Part shown: in pieces, positions 1 through 8,490 of the stretch
Position numbering within the stretch: the stretch's first letter is position 1
Layout: each line of letters begins with the position of its first letter
Assembly: GCF_000518485.1 (NCBI RefSeq)
Contig: NZ_JADR01000005.1
Location: 1-64,000, forward strand
DNA: 64,000 bases
Direction of reading: 5' to 3'
Source: Olleya marilimosa CAM030
GTDB taxonomy: Bacteria > Bacteroidota > Bacteroidia > Flavobacteriales > Flavobacteriaceae
Notes under the pieces: generated by a model
Databases searched by the model: none
What the model saw: only the letters and a program-made list of their open reading frames with translations
What the model was told of the DNA's origin: nothing
Position numbers and translations under genes: made by a program

Positions 1-216
1 GGGATAGAAGACCAATTAGATGCTGAGATATACATCTTTGATCGTTATGGTAAATTATTAAAACAATTAAGCCCAAGTGGTCCAGGATGGGATGGGACGT
101 ATAATGGTAACCCAATGCCAACCAGTGACTATTGGTTTACGGTTGAGTATAGAGAACCAAACGATACGACAAATACAAGAAAACAATTTAAAGCTCACTT
201 TACTTTAAAAAGGTAA
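1..216 (+). CDS. C-terminal fragment of a T9SS type B sorted protein
   Basis: Only the last 71 codons are inside the window; the start lies upstream. The peptide carries the hallmark of the gliding-motility-associated C-terminal domain (type B CTD): an IFDRYGKLL strand, then GPGWDGTYNG, then PTSDYWFTVEY, and an ending in FTLKR. This domain directs outer-membrane export by the type IX secretion system, so the missing N-terminal part is expected to be a large secreted or surface protein. Its function cannot be read from this fragment. Confidence 0.9.
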   Translation, partial: GIEDQLDAEIYIFDRYGKLLKQLSPSGPGWDGTYNGNPMPTSDYWFTVEYREPNDTTNTRKQFKAHFTLKR

Positions 217-244
217 ATAAGCAAGATTAAATAACACCAATAAA

Positions 245-275
245 AAAGCCTGAACAAATGTTCAGGCTTTTTTTA
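245..275 (+). terminator. Terminator of the T9SS cargo gene
   Basis: An 11-bp perfect stem (AAAGCCTGAAC with GTTCAGGCTTT, loop AAAT) is followed by a T run. It sits 28 bp after the stop codon and could also serve the dodecin remnant on the other strand. Confidence 0.85.
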
Positions 276-298
276 TAATAAAACACTTTAAAAAGGTA

Positions 299-496
299 TT
301 AGTTAACTTCAAAAGTAATTTTAAGGTTAACTCTAAAATCTACAACCTCGCCATCTTTAACGCTAGCGCTTTGGTCTTGTACATAGACAGATCTAATATT
401 TTTAACACTTTTAGACGCATGCTTTACTGCTTTTTTAGTTGCATCTTCCCAACTTTTATCTGAGTTTGATAATGCTAGATGCTGTAAATTATTTCA
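299..496 (-). pseudogene. Dodecin, 5'-decayed remnant
   Basis: The minus strand encodes SNSDKSWEDATKKAVKHASK and continues through VKNIRSVYVQDQ to an intact end in VNLKITFEVN. This is the body of the flavin-binding dodecin family (about 67 residues). The first ten or so residues (usually M-x-V-x-K-V-I-E) are missing. Reading upstream, the frame meets a stop at 494..496 with no ATG, GTG or TTG between it and the conserved body. An out-of-frame ATG at about 498 is followed by AAA and then a stop. I infer inactivation by small indels at the 5' end; a sequencing error or a non-canonical start is possible. Confidence 0.75.
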
Positions 497-532
497 TTAT
501 AAAATATTATGCGTGAAAAAGTAGTGCATAAA

Positions 533-558
533 AAAACCTGAACATTAGCTCAGGTTTT
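533..558 (-). terminator. Terminator downstream of the OmpP1-type porin gene
   Basis: A stem of AAAACCTGA with TCAGGTTTT (8-nt loop), flanked by A and T runs, lies 25 bp past the porin stop codon. Confidence 0.75.
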
Positions 559-582
559 ATATATAGTTATTAATATTAAGCT

Positions 583-2103
583 TTAAATCTTAAACCCTAA
601 TGTTAATGTGATGTTTGAGTTAGAATTGTCTATTGTCGCAGTATTTGTAAGTCCTGTATTATACAATTGATAGTTGATGTCTTGTTGTGATCTGCTGTAT
701 GATACATCTAAATTTGTATTTCCAAAATTATAACCTAAACCTAATGAGTATCCTGTAAGGTTGCCAATGGTGTTTTTGTCTGTATATGGACTTTCTTCAA
801 TTCTGTATCCACCTCTAAAACTAAATTGTTTCAATTTATATTCTGCACCAATTTTATAGGTTGATGCTGCTGTTAAAGCATTTTCGATGATAGTGTTTTG
901 TTGGTTGAAATATCTGTCAGAAGTTGGTTTAAATTTTGTTTTACTATGATCCTTTCTAGAGTAATCAAAGCTAATTAAACCTTTTGTTCCAAAGACATAA
1001 GCTAGACTTCCTGTAATTTTACTTGGGGTTTGTAAACGATAGGTTTCAAATATATTAACAATATTAGGGTCTACAACTTGATAAAAGTCACCATTTGTAT
1101 CGTCTATAACTAATGTTTCTAGATATTGCGTAGTTTCATCTTGTATGCTCATCCAAGTTGGAGATTCATAAGTTAAACCAGCTCTTAATTCGTTTGTTAA
1201 TTTAAATATACCTCCTAGTTGAAAAGAAAAACCTGATCCATTTGAAGATAAAGTGTTGTCAAATAATACTTCTCTTACAGTTGAGTTTTCATTAGTGTTA
1301 CTTTCATATAAGCTAGTAAAGCGCTCGTAGTTTAGAAAATGAGAATTTAGATTTAAACCAAAATAGGTGTCCTCTCCATATTGTGTACCAACATTAAAAC
1401 TAATCTTACCGTTATAGCCAGTGGCAACGTAATTGTAATCTTGATTAAATGTATTTCCCTTGATATTGCTAGTATAAGTACTGTTATTATCATCAAAAGT
1501 GTCAGGTTCTAATATGTAGGAATCATAACCTAAAAAAGCTTGCTGATTTTGATATCCAAATGCACTACCAATTTCTGAATAAGCTACAGTAGTAGATTCT
1601 CCAGGTAATGCTGATATTTCATCCAAACGTAACCCTTGTGCATTAGCTAAAAAATATTCTCCAACACTAGTATTACCAGTTCCATTTGCTCTCCAATCAT
1701 CGTCATAATTTTTAGAAATATCATAGTTGATACCTAAGGAAAACTTTTTCCATAAAGAGTTAGTGTCAGTGTTTTTAAATATAAAAACACCTCCACCTTG
1801 GTTTAAATTAACAGATGAGTTTGATGATTCATTAATCCCGTTAAAGTAACTAATGTTGTTATCATTGTTCTCAATACCTAAAGATATAGAGGCATAACTA
1901 CTTGTAAAAACTGCAGAACCTGCAGGGTTGACACTAAAGGCACTTAGGTCTCCTCCAAGCGCTCCAAAAGCACCACTCATACTTTGGAATCTTGCTGTTC
2001 CTTTAATGTCTCCACTAGAGTATCTTAACGCGTCATTTATGTTTTGAGCTTGACTTATAGACATAGATATAACACCTATGACTAGTATAAATAATTTTTT
2101 CAT
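583..2103 (-). CDS. OmpP1/FadL-family outer-membrane transport protein
   Basis: A 506-residue outer-membrane beta-barrel protein. Residues 1-19 are a signal peptide (MKKLFILVIG..., cleavage near SQA-Q). The segment MSGAFGALGGDLSAFSVNPAG near residues 41-61 matches the N-terminal FadL/OmpP1 plug region, including the NPAG motif. The rest alternates polar and hydrophobic residues like barrel strands and ends in TLGFKI. FadL proteins import hydrophobic substrates; flavobacterial members are often labelled hemin receptor without proof, and the substrate here is unknown. A lipoprotein gene lies 19 bp upstream on the same strand, so the two are probably co-transcribed. The next strand-matched terminator is at 533..558. 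Confidence 0.88.
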   Translation of the reverse strand: MKKLFILVIGVISMSISQAQNINDALRYSSGDIKGTARFQSMSGAFGALGGDLSAFSVNPAGSAVFTSSYASISLGIENNDNNISYFNGINESSNSSVNLNQGGGVFIFKNTDTNSLWKKFSLGINYDISKNYDDDWRANGTGNTSVGEYFLANAQGLRLDEISALPGESTTVAYSEIGSAFGYQNQQAFLGYDSYILEPDTFDDNNSTYTSNIKGNTFNQDYNYVATGYNGKISFNVGTQYGEDTYFGLNLNSHFLNYERFTSLYESNTNENSTVREVLFDNTLSSNGSGFSFQLGGIFKLTNELRAGLTYESPTWMSIQDETTQYLETLVIDDTNGDFYQVVDPNIVNIFETYRLQTPSKITGSLAYVFGTKGLISFDYSRKDHSKTKFKPTSDRYFNQQNTIIENALTAASTYKIGAEYKLKQFSFRGGYRIEESPYTDKNTIGNLTGYSLGLGYNFGNTNLDVSYSRSQQDINYQLYNTGLTNTATIDNSNSNITLTLGFKI

Positions 2104-2122
2104 AACAATTTAGAATTTTATT

Positions 2123-3070
2123 TTAACCTCTTCCTCTTCTTGAGCTACCTCCAGATGTAGATCGACTTCTAGAAGGAGAGCTTGATCTAGGTGTAGAGAT
2201 ACTTCTTGGTGTAGAATTATTACTTCTAGGCGTTGATGTATTAGTTCTAGGTCTAGGCGTAGAGGTGTTTGTTCTAGGTCTAGGAGTTGACGTATTTGTT
2301 CTTGGTCTAGTTGTGTTAAGTCTAGGCTTAGTAGTAGAATTTGTTCTAGGTCTTGTTGTACTTGTTCTAGGTCTAGTTGTAATATTTGTTCTTGGACTAA
2401 CACCTGTATTTCTAGAATATCTTGAGCTTAAAACAGAATTTCTATTCACAATTGAGCCTCTTCTTCCTGAGTTGTAAGATATACCTCTTCTATGGTAACC
2501 ATTGGTATAGCTATATCCATAACCGTAGCCATAACCATAACCGAAATTATTAAAACCATAATATGGAGATCTCCAGTATGGGTTATAAAAACTATTATTC
2601 CATCCCCAACCATAATTCCAAGAATATGGACTATTCCATCCCCAATTATACCAACCATTCCAACCCCAAGGTCTGTTCCAACCCCATCCATAGTCGTTGT
2701 AAAAGCCAGTATCATGAATATTAATTATTACATTACTGCTTGTTTCTCCCCAACCAGCGTTTGGTTCTGTCACTTCTACTGTATCGTCATAGTTACCTTG
2801 ATAAGTATCAATATCAGTAAAGATTTCATCAGTTTGACTATAAGCTTCAGCTTCATCAGCTTTTTCTCTAAAATAATTAGCGTAATAATCATTATTGCTT
2901 TCAGCAGGTATAGCTTCAGACTCATATTGTCTGTTTTCAGTACCTGTTTCGTATATGCCATCACTTGTTTGTCCAACATATTGGTAAGAGCCACAAGAAC
3001 TTAATGTTAAGGCAGCCAAAAGCACAGTAAATACCTGCACTTTATTAGATAAGTAGTTAATTAATTTCAT
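2123..3070 (-). CDS. Repeat-rich lipoprotein, function unknown
   Basis: A 315-residue protein with a lipobox ending in LTLSSC (Cys26), so it should be a membrane lipoprotein. Residues 27-110 are acidic. Residues about 115-190 are very rich in Trp, Gly, Tyr and Asn (GWGWN and YGYGYGYGY runs). From about 200 to the end it is basic and low in complexity, with Arg-Pro-Arg-Thr-Asn units (RTNTSTPRP at least three times), ending in SSRRGRG. The family is not known to me. It sits between the porin gene and a divergent proS. The basic tail could contact nucleic acid, LPS or peptidoglycan, but that is speculation. The repeats produce long spurious ORFs in the other frames. Confidence 0.8.
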   Translation of the reverse strand: MKLINYLSNKVQVFTVLLAALTLSSCGSYQYVGQTSDGIYETGTENRQYESEAIPAESNNDYYANYFREKADEAEAYSQTDEIFTDIDTYQGNYDDTVEVTEPNAGWGETSSNVIINIHDTGFYNDYGWGWNRPWGWNGWYNWGWNSPYSWNYGWGWNNSFYNPYWRSPYYGFNNFGYGYGYGYGYSYTNGYHRRGISYNSGRRGSIVNRNSVLSSRYSRNTGVSPRTNITTRPRTSTTRPRTNSTTKPRLNTTRPRTNTSTPRPRTNTSTPRPRTNTSTPRSNNSTPRSISTPRSSSPSRSRSTSGGSSRRGRG

Positions 3071-3099
3071 ATCGTGTTGTTTTTAATTGTTGAACATTA

Positions 3100-3107
3100 C
3101 AAAAATA
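3100..3107 (-). promoter_or_regulatory. -7 element for the lipoprotein-porin transcript
   Basis: TATTTTTG on the minus strand fits the Bacteroidota TAnnTTTG -7 box and lies 30 bp before the lipoprotein ATG. No good TTG partner sits at the usual 19-20 bp, so support is moderate. Confidence 0.4.
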
Positions 3108-3171
3108 GTTAGTTTTGTCCAACTATTTTATTATTTAACATAATCACAATTTTTGTGCCAAAAGACTATAT

Positions 3172-4650
3172 ATGAGTAAAAAACTAACAAGTAGAGCTGA
3201 AAATTATTCCAAATGGTATAATGAGTTAGTTGTTGAGGCTGACCTAGCAGAAAACTCAGCAGTAAGAGGTTGCATGGTTATTAAACCATACGGATTTGCT
3301 ATTTGGGAAAAGATGCAAGCAGAGTTAGATAGAATGTTTAAGGAAACAGGTCATCAAAATGCATACTTCCCTTTATTTGTGCCTAAAAGCTTATTTGAAG
3401 CAGAAGAAAAAAATGCTGAAGGTTTTGCTAAAGAATGTGCAGTAGTTACACATTATAGACTACAAAACGATCCAGATAACCCAGGTAAATTAAGAGTTGA
3501 TCCTAATGCTAAGTTAGAGGAGGAGTTAGTAGTAAGGCCAACTAGTGAAGCAATTATCTGGAATACATATAAAGGTTGGATACAATCTTATAGAGATTTA
3601 CCATTATTAATCAATCAATGGGCTAATGTGGTACGTTGGGAGATGCGTACGCGTTTATTTTTACGTACAGCAGAGTTTTTATGGCAAGAGGGACATACAG
3701 CACACGCAACTAAAGCAGAAGCAATAACTGAAGCAGAATTAATGAATAACATATATGCCACATTTGCTGAAAACTTTATGGCTATTCCAGTTATTCAAGG
3801 TTTAAAAACCGAAAGTGAACGTTTTGCAGGAGCTGATGAAACGTATTGTATTGAAGCGTTAATGCAAGACGGAAAGGCTTTACAAGCTGGAACATCTCAT
3901 TTTTTAGGACAAAATTTTGCAAAAGCATTTGATGTAAAGTTTACATCTAAAGAAGGAAAGCAAGATTATGTTTGGGCAACATCTTGGGGTGTGTCAACAA
4001 GATTAATGGGAGCTTTAATAATGACGCATAGTGACGATCATGGATTAGTGTTACCTCCAAATCTAGCACCTAATCAAGTAGTAATTGTTCCTATTTATAA
4101 AACTGATGAACAATTAGACGCTATTACCGAAGTGGTAAATGGTATAATAAAAGATTTAAGAGCTAAAAATATATCTGTTAAATATGATAATAGAGATACC
4201 TATAGACCAGGAGCTAAGTTTGCACAGCATGAATTACAAGGTGTGCCTTTAAGAATAGCAATAGGATCAAGAGATCTAGAAAACGGAACTGTTGAGTTAG
4301 CAAGACGTGATACATTAACTAAAGAGGTTGTTGCATTAGATGGGTTAATTGATAAAGTGGAAGGATTAATGACAGAAATACAAGACACCTTATTTAATAA
4401 AGCTAAAAATTACAGAGATAATCATATTACAGAAGTAGATACTTTTGAAGAATTTAAAAAAGTTTTAGAAGATAAAGGTGGATTTATCTCTGCGCACTGG
4501 GATGGAACTGCAGAAACTGAAGAAAAAATTAAAGAAATTACTAAAGCTACTATAAGATGTATGCCTTTAGAAGGAAAAATTGAAAAAGGGATTTGTGTGC
4601 TTACTGGCAGAGAATCAGCACGTCGCGTATTGTTTGCAAAAGCGTATTAA
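3172..4650 (+). CDS. proS: Prolyl-tRNA synthetase (short archaeal/eukaryotic-type form)
   Basis: This 492-residue class II synthetase charges tRNA-Pro with proline in the cytosol. [12 protein letters not shown] (about residues 122-133) with the downstream arginines is the class II motif 2 region. [10 protein letters not shown] and DDHGLVLPP belong to the catalytic core, and an HGTP-type anticodon-binding domain follows near residues 300-400. The protein lacks the large insertion domain of the roughly 570-residue bacterial form and ends in a Tyr (FAKAY), both typical of the archaeal/eukaryotic-type enzyme common in Bacteroidota. The ATG is followed directly by the family N-terminus. Confidence 0.97.
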   Translation: MSKKLTSRAENYSKWYNELVVEADLAENSAVRGCMVIKPYGFAIWEKMQAELDRMFKETGHQNAYFPLFVPKSLFEAEEKNAEGFAKECAVVTHYRLQNDPDNPGKLRVDPNAKLEEELVVRPTSEAIIWNTYKGWIQSYRDLPLLINQWANVVRWEMRTRLFLRTAEFLWQEGHTAHATKAEAITEAELMNNIYATFAENFMAIPVIQGLKTESERFAGADETYCIEALMQDGKALQAGTSHFLGQNFAKAFDVKFTSKEGKQDYVWATSWGVSTRLMGALIMTHSDDHGLVLPPNLAPNQVVIVPIYKTDEQLDAITEVVNGIIKDLRAKNISVKYDNRDTYRPGAKFAQHELQGVPLRIAIGSRDLENGTVELARRDTLTKEVVALDGLIDKVEGLMTEIQDTLFNKAKNYRDNHITEVDTFEEFKKVLEDKGGFISAHWDGTAETEEKIKEITKATIRCMPLEGKIEKGICVLTGRESARRVLFAKAY

Positions 4651-4679
4651 ATTTTTTTTTATTTTTTTTATAAAAATTG

Positions 4680-4709
4680 TTGCAACACTTAAATATAGTT
4701 GTATATTTG
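4680..4709 (+). promoter_or_regulatory. Upstream promoter P1 of the tRNA-Glu/rpsT unit
   Basis: TTG at 4680-4682 and TATATTTG at 4702-4709 are separated by 19 bp, a near-ideal Bacteroidota housekeeping promoter. It points toward tRNA-Glu, about 90 bp downstream. Confidence 0.75.
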
Positions 4710-4747
4710 CACCCGCAATGGAAACGTTGCTAAGTTATTTGAAAGAG

Positions 4748-4779
4748 TTTGTAAGTTTAAAAAATATGTTTTATATTTG
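4748..4779 (+). promoter_or_regulatory. Proximal promoter P2 of the tRNA-Glu/rpsT unit
   Basis: TTTG at 4748-4751 and TATATTTG at 4772-4779 are separated by 20 bp. The predicted start point is about 12 bp before the mature tRNA-Glu 5' end. Confidence 0.78.
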
Positions 4780-4797
4780 CGCTCTCAATAATCAAAT

Positions 4798-4869
4798 GGC
4801 CCGTTCGTCTATCGGCTAGGACGCATGGTTTTCATCCATGTAAGAGGGGTTCGATTCCCCTACGGGCTA
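4798..4869 (+). tRNA. tRNA-Glu (anticodon TTC)
   Basis: The cloverleaf folds well. The acceptor 4798-4804 pairs with 4862-4868 (first pair G-U). The anticodon stem CATGG/CCATG at 4824-4828 and 4836-4840 encloses loop TTTTCAT, with anticodon TTC at 4831-4833. The T arm contains GGTTCGATTCC and the discriminator is A4869. CCA is not encoded. No terminator separates it from rpsT 32 bp downstream. Confidence 0.96.
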
Positions 4870-4901
4870 CAATTTTTATTAAAAAAATAAGGAAACAAAA
4901 A

Positions 4902-5153
4902 ATGGCAAATCATAAGTCAACTTTAAAAAGAATTAGAAGTAACGAAGCTAAGCGTTTGTTAAATAAGTACCAGCATAAGACTACACGTAATGCTATTAAA
5001 AAATTACGTGAATTAGAAGACAAGAAAGAAGCTGAAGCTTTATTTCCTTCTGTAGTATCTATGTTAGACAGATTAGCTAAGAAAAATGTTATTCACACTA
5101 ACAAAGCTTCTAACTTAAAATCTAGTTTAGCTAAGCACGTAGCTGCTTTATAA
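4902..5153 (+). CDS. rpsT: 30S ribosomal protein S20
   Basis: An 83-residue basic protein beginning MANHKSTLKRIRSNEAKRL, the standard S20 N-terminus, and continuing as three helices with RLAKKNVIHTNKASNLKS near the C-terminus. S20 binds 16S rRNA during early small-subunit assembly. The start is fixed by the conserved N-terminus and a GGAAAC-type A-rich leader. It appears to be transcribed together with the tRNA-Glu just upstream, from the two tandem promoters at 4680..4779, and ends at a strong terminator. Confidence 0.97.
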   Translation: MANHKSTLKRIRSNEAKRLLNKYQHKTTRNAIKKLRELEDKKEAEALFPSVVSMLDRLAKKNVIHTNKASNLKSSLAKHVAAL

Positions 5154-5180
5154 TTAGTTTTTAGTTTCTAAAAAAATATA

Positions 5181-5209
5181 AGTGCTTCATTTAATGAAGC
5201 ACTTTTTTT
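5181..5209 (+). terminator. rpsT terminator
   Basis: A perfect 10-bp stem (AGTGCTTCAT/ATGAAGCACT, loop TTA) is followed by seven Ts, 27 bp after the stop codon. Confidence 0.92.
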
Positions 5210-5264
5210 ATGCCTTATATTTTGGAGGTCTTTGTTTTTAATGAAAACAATATCCTTTGGTATT

Positions 5265-5375
5265 GCGTTAGCGGTAGTAGTGGATAGCTTTTGGCGAGCT
5301 TGCGCTTTGAGCCAAAACTTGTAACGGATGACGCGACCTTTATCCTGAATTAAAATCAGGATAAAGGTAACGCCC
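5265..5375 (-). repeat. Dispersed intergenic palindromic repeat, copy A (full length)
   Basis: Read on the minus strand it starts GGGCGTTACC, has a 12-bp perfect hairpin (CCTTTATCCTGA with TCAGGATAAAGG), then GGTCGCGTC, TCCGTTA, a second hairpin of GTTTTGGC/GCCAAAAGC type, and ends ACCGCTAACGC. The ends are inverted (GCGTTA/TAACGC). Copies with the same framework lie at 17882..17970 and 46677..46739. It fills most of the rpsT-rho gap; I see no gene in this gap. Confidence 0.8.
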
Positions 5376-5424
5376 TAAAAAAATAGAACTATGTTAAGAT
5401 TATAGTTTGTTTTAATACATAAAA

Positions 5425-5450
5425 AAAGCCTTAACGATTGTTAAGGCTTT
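5425..5450 (-). terminator. rho terminator
   Basis: A perfect 11-bp stem (AAAGCCTTAAC/GTTAAGGCTTT, loop GATT) with A and T tracts on both sides, 23 bp after the rho stop codon. Confidence 0.88.
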
Positions 5451-5472
5451 TTTAGTTTATGTGTTTTAGTGT

Positions 5473-7164
5473 TTAACCATTCATTGAGATTAAAAACTCT
5501 TCGTTGTTTCTAGTCTGTTTAAAGCGGTCATTTATAAATTCCATAGCTTCTACAGGGTTCATATCTGCAAGGTACTTGCGCATTACCCACATACGTTGTA
5601 TGGTTGTAGCGTCTAATAAGATATCGTCACGACGTGTGCTTGATGATGTTAAGTCAATTGCAGGGAAAATACGACGGTTAGATATTTTACGGTCTAATTG
5701 TAGCTCCATGTTACCTGTACCTTTAAATTCTTCAAAGATAACTTCGTCCATTTTAGATCCTGTTTCTGTTAATGCTGTTGCAATAATTGTTAGTGATCCT
5801 CCATTTTCTATATTACGTGCAGCTCCAAAAAAGCGTTTTGGTTTGTGTAATGCATTGGCATCTACACCTCCAGAAAGTATTTTTCCTGATGCTGGTTGTA
5901 CGGAGTTGTATGCTCTGGCTAAACGTGTGATGGAATCTAATAGGATTACAACATCGTGTCCACATTCTACCAATCGTTTTGCTTTTTCTAATACGATGTT
6001 AGCAATTTTTACATGCTCATGCGCTTCTTTATCAAAAGTAGAAGCAATAACTTCTCCACGCACATTACGTTGCATGTCTGTTACTTCTTCAGGACGCTCG
6101 TCAATTAGTAATATCATTTGGTATACTTCAGGATGGTTTGCTGCAATTGCATTGGCAACATCCTTTAAAAGCATTGTTTTACCTGTTTTTGGTTGTGATA
6201 CAATCATACCACGTTGTCCTTTACCTATTGGTGCGAACAAATCCATGATTCTTGTAGAAATAGTCGCTTGCTTTTCGGCAATATTAAATTTTTCTTGTGG
6301 GAATAATGGGGTTAAGTGCTCAAAAGCAACACGATCTCTAACCACATTTGGATTTTGACCATTTATTTTGCTTACTTTAATTAAAGGGAAATATTTTTCG
6401 CCTTCTTTTGGAGGTCTTACATGACCTAAAACCGTGTCTCCAACTTTTAATCCAAACAAACGGATTTGAGATTGTGATACGTATATATCGTCTGGTGATG
6501 ATAAGTAATTATAGTCAGAAGAACGTAAAAAACCGTAACCATCCTGCATGATGTCTAAGACACCTTCACTTTCTATAATAGCATCAAATTCAAAATCTGG
6601 TTCTCTGTAACGATTACGGTTGTCTTTGTTTCCGTTATGTTGATTACCATTTTTTTGATTGCTATTTTTTTGGTTTGGATTTTTCTGATTGTTATGCTTT
6701 GGACGATTAGATTGCTTGTTATCGTTTTGTTTATCGTCTTTATTGTCGTTAGACTGCTTGTTTTTTTGGTGATTATGAACCGGTTTTTTTGGTTGTGGTT
6801 TTGCTGGTGACTTTGTTACCGATGTTTTCTCACTTGCTTCTTTTTTGACTTCAACCTCTGGTTTTAAATCTAATTGAGGTTGTTTAGTATTATCCTTTTG
6901 TTGTGTAGGTTTACTAACTCTTGCTCTTTTAGGCTTAGGTGTTACAGGTTTTTTTGAAGCTTCTGTTTTAACAGTTGCTTTTTTGGCTGGTGTATCCTCT
7001 TTTTTTACTTCTAAAACAGCTTTTGGGTCTGCTGCTTGCTTGTCTAGTATTTGATATACTAAATCTAATTTTTTTAATGAACGAAACTTTGAGACATTCA
7101 GTTTTTTAGCTATATCCTGCAATTCAGGTAGCTTCATTTCTTTTAATTGTGAGATTTCAAACAT
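5473..7164 (-). CDS. rho: Transcription termination factor Rho with long disordered insert
   Basis: A hexameric RNA helicase that ends Rho-dependent transcripts, 563 residues against about 420 in E. coli. Residues 1-43 form a Rho_N/SAP-like domain ([19 protein letters not shown]). Residues about 50-190 are a low-complexity Lys/Pro/Asn/Gln stretch with [17 protein letters not shown] units. The cold-shock-type RNA-binding domain covers about 195-270 ([13 protein letters not shown]). The ATPase core has Walker A QPKTGKT and the Walker B/Q-loop region [16 protein letters not shown]. Long basic inserts at this site are known in Bacteroidota Rho, and in Bacteroides thetaiotaomicron the insert drives phase separation. 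The 260 bp upstream are AT-rich and show no gene. Confidence 0.97.
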   Translation of the reverse strand: MFEISQLKEMKLPELQDIAKKLNVSKFRSLKKLDLVYQILDKQAADPKAVLEVKKEDTPAKKATVKTEASKKPVTPKPKRARVSKPTQQKDNTKQPQLDLKPEVEVKKEASEKTSVTKSPAKPQPKKPVHNHQKNKQSNDNKDDKQNDNKQSNRPKHNNQKNPNQKNSNQKNGNQHNGNKDNRNRYREPDFEFDAIIESEGVLDIMQDGYGFLRSSDYNYLSSPDDIYVSQSQIRLFGLKVGDTVLGHVRPPKEGEKYFPLIKVSKINGQNPNVVRDRVAFEHLTPLFPQEKFNIAEKQATISTRIMDLFAPIGKGQRGMIVSQPKTGKTMLLKDVANAIAANHPEVYQMILLIDERPEEVTDMQRNVRGEVIASTFDKEAHEHVKIANIVLEKAKRLVECGHDVVILLDSITRLARAYNSVQPASGKILSGGVDANALHKPKRFFGAARNIENGGSLTIIATALTETGSKMDEVIFEEFKGTGNMELQLDRKISNRRIFPAIDLTSSSTRRDDILLDATTIQRMWVMRKYLADMNPVEAMEFINDRFKQTRNNEEFLISMNG

Positions 7165-7390
7165 TGATGTTGAATTAACTTATGTGTTGATGTAATTTGA
7201 ATTGATTATTTCTTGAAGAAAATAAGATATACTTCTGAAGAATTAACGTCTTGCTAGTGTGAGTGTTGCAAACCGTTACGCAATTATACAACTTTTATTT
7301 TAATTTTTTATTTAAGTGCTAATGTTTATTCATTTTAATAATTGTCTAAATTTTTAATCAAGTATGTTTCATTTATTATAAAAGAAACTA

Positions 7391-7398
7391 TATTTTTG
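7391..7398 (+). promoter_or_regulatory. -7 element for the DUF4293 gene
   Basis: TATTTTTG fits TAnnTTTG and lies 27 bp before the ATG; TTTC stands in the -33 position about 20 bp upstream. Confidence 0.5.
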
Positions 7399-7424
7399 TC
7401 ATTCATACCATTTGAAATTTTAAT

Positions 7425-7838
7425 ATGTTACAACGTATACAAACCATATATTTATTAATTGTTGCTGCAATTTCTGGTGGACTTATTTTTGTCTTTGAGT
7501 TATGGACAACAACTAATGAGGTTGTGGTGTTTGCAAAAGATGAGCTACTTGTTTTTGGCTTGTTTATAGGGTCTGCGTTATTAGCTTTAGTTTCAATATT
7601 TAGTTTTAAAAATAGAAAGTCTCAATTTATGCTGGGACGACTTAATCAGATATTAAATTTAATTTTACTAGGATTTTTCGTGTATCGAATACTAAATGCA
7701 TCTGGAGAAGCAAATGATGTTTCAGAGAAAGGTGTTGCGATTTTCCTCCCTGTTATTTCTATCGTCTTTTTGATTTTATCAAATAGAGCCATTAAGAAGG
7801 ATGAAGATCTTGTAAAATCTGTAGATCGTCTACGTTAA
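7425..7838 (+). CDS. DUF4293 family membrane protein
   Basis: A 137-residue protein with four predicted membrane helices at about 5-25, 42-60, 72-92 and 105-125. It begins MLQRIQTIYLL and ends in a short polar tail (KDEDLVKSVDRLR). This matches the DUF4293 family of Bacteroidota, whose role is unknown. Its place directly divergent from rho is, as far as I recall, common in Flavobacteriaceae. It has its own promoter-like element and a terminator right after it. Confidence 0.85.
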   Translation: MLQRIQTIYLLIVAAISGGLIFVFELWTTTNEVVVFAKDELLVFGLFIGSALLALVSIFSFKNRKSQFMLGRLNQILNLILLGFFVYRILNASGEANDVSEKGVAIFLPVISIVFLILSNRAIKKDEDLVKSVDRLR

Positions 7839-7867
7839 ACCTAACATCTTAGTAGTATTAGTGCGAG

Positions 7868-7899
7868 AAAAAACCGAAGTGAAAGCTTCGGTTTTTTTT
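7868..7899. terminator. Bidirectional terminator between DUF4293 and phosphodiesterase genes
   Basis: CCGAAG/CTTCGG with flanking A6 and T8 tracts and a GAAA-type loop lies between two convergent genes. Confidence 0.88.
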
Positions 7900-8392
7900 A
7901 TTTTCTTGGATATTCAATAACTTCTAGATTATCAATTTTACCATTATCAACGGTAAAGCTTAGCATGGTACGTACATTATGAAAACCATGGATGCCTATT
8001 GCTCCAGGATTCATGTGTAATAAACCTAGTTTTTTATCGTGCATTACTTTTAATATATGTGAGTGTCCACAAATAAATAATTTAGGAGGGTTTTTAATAA
8101 TTTCGTCTCTAACTCTAATATTGTATCTATTTGGATAACCTCCAATGTGTGTAATCCAAACATCAACCCCTTCAATAGTAAAGCGATTGTTTTCAGGAAA
8201 TTCCACACGTGCTTTATCATCATCAATGTTTCCCCAAACAGCACGTAATGGTTTTAAAGCCTTAATAGCATCTGTGACTTTTAAATCACCAATATCTCCA
8301 GCGTGCCAAACTTCGTCCGCTTGTTTGACGTGATTAAGTACAGCATCGTCCATGTGACTATGTGTGTCTGATAGTAATAATATTTTTTTCAT
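7898..8392 (-). CDS. YfcE/MJ0936-type metallophosphoesterase
   Basis: A 164-residue cytosolic phosphodiesterase of the calcineurin-like superfamily. Metal-binding motifs appear in order: LLSDTHSH near the N-terminus (D-x-H), AGDIGD, WGNIDD (GNxD) and CGHSHI, then NPGAIG. The MJ0936/YfcE group hydrolyses phosphodiester bonds in vitro; the physiological substrate is not known. It is divergent from truA and ends at the bidirectional terminator shared with the DUF4293 gene. Confidence 0.93.
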   Translation of the reverse strand: MKKILLLSDTHSHMDDAVLNHVKQADEVWHAGDIGDLKVTDAIKALKPLRAVWGNIDDDKARVEFPENNRFTIEGVDVWITHIGGYPNRYNIRVRDEIIKNPPKLFICGHSHILKVMHDKKLGLLHMNPGAIGIHGFHNVRTMLSFTVDNGKIDNLEVIEYPRK

Positions 8393-8490
8393 TTATACCA
8401 AAATTGTTTTCAGGAGGATCTGTTTCTGCAAAAGTGCTAAACTTAAATTTATTTTTTTGTAAACTATTCTTAAAACTTTAGGCTTGTGAG

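Noticed and set aside
2110-3004. Several overlapping ORFs of 70-170 codons on both strands
   Set aside because: They are other-frame readings of the repeat-rich lipoprotein gene and have low-complexity translations without signals or motifs.
4580-4819. 79-codon ORF covering the proS end and promoters
   Set aside because: It runs through the proS 3' end, both tRNA promoters and into tRNA-Glu, and has no recognisable product.
5504-6358. 284-codon antisense ORF within rho
   Set aside because: It is a shadow of the rho frame with no family resemblance. The same holds for other antisense ORFs inside cdaA, csgG, purM and icmF.
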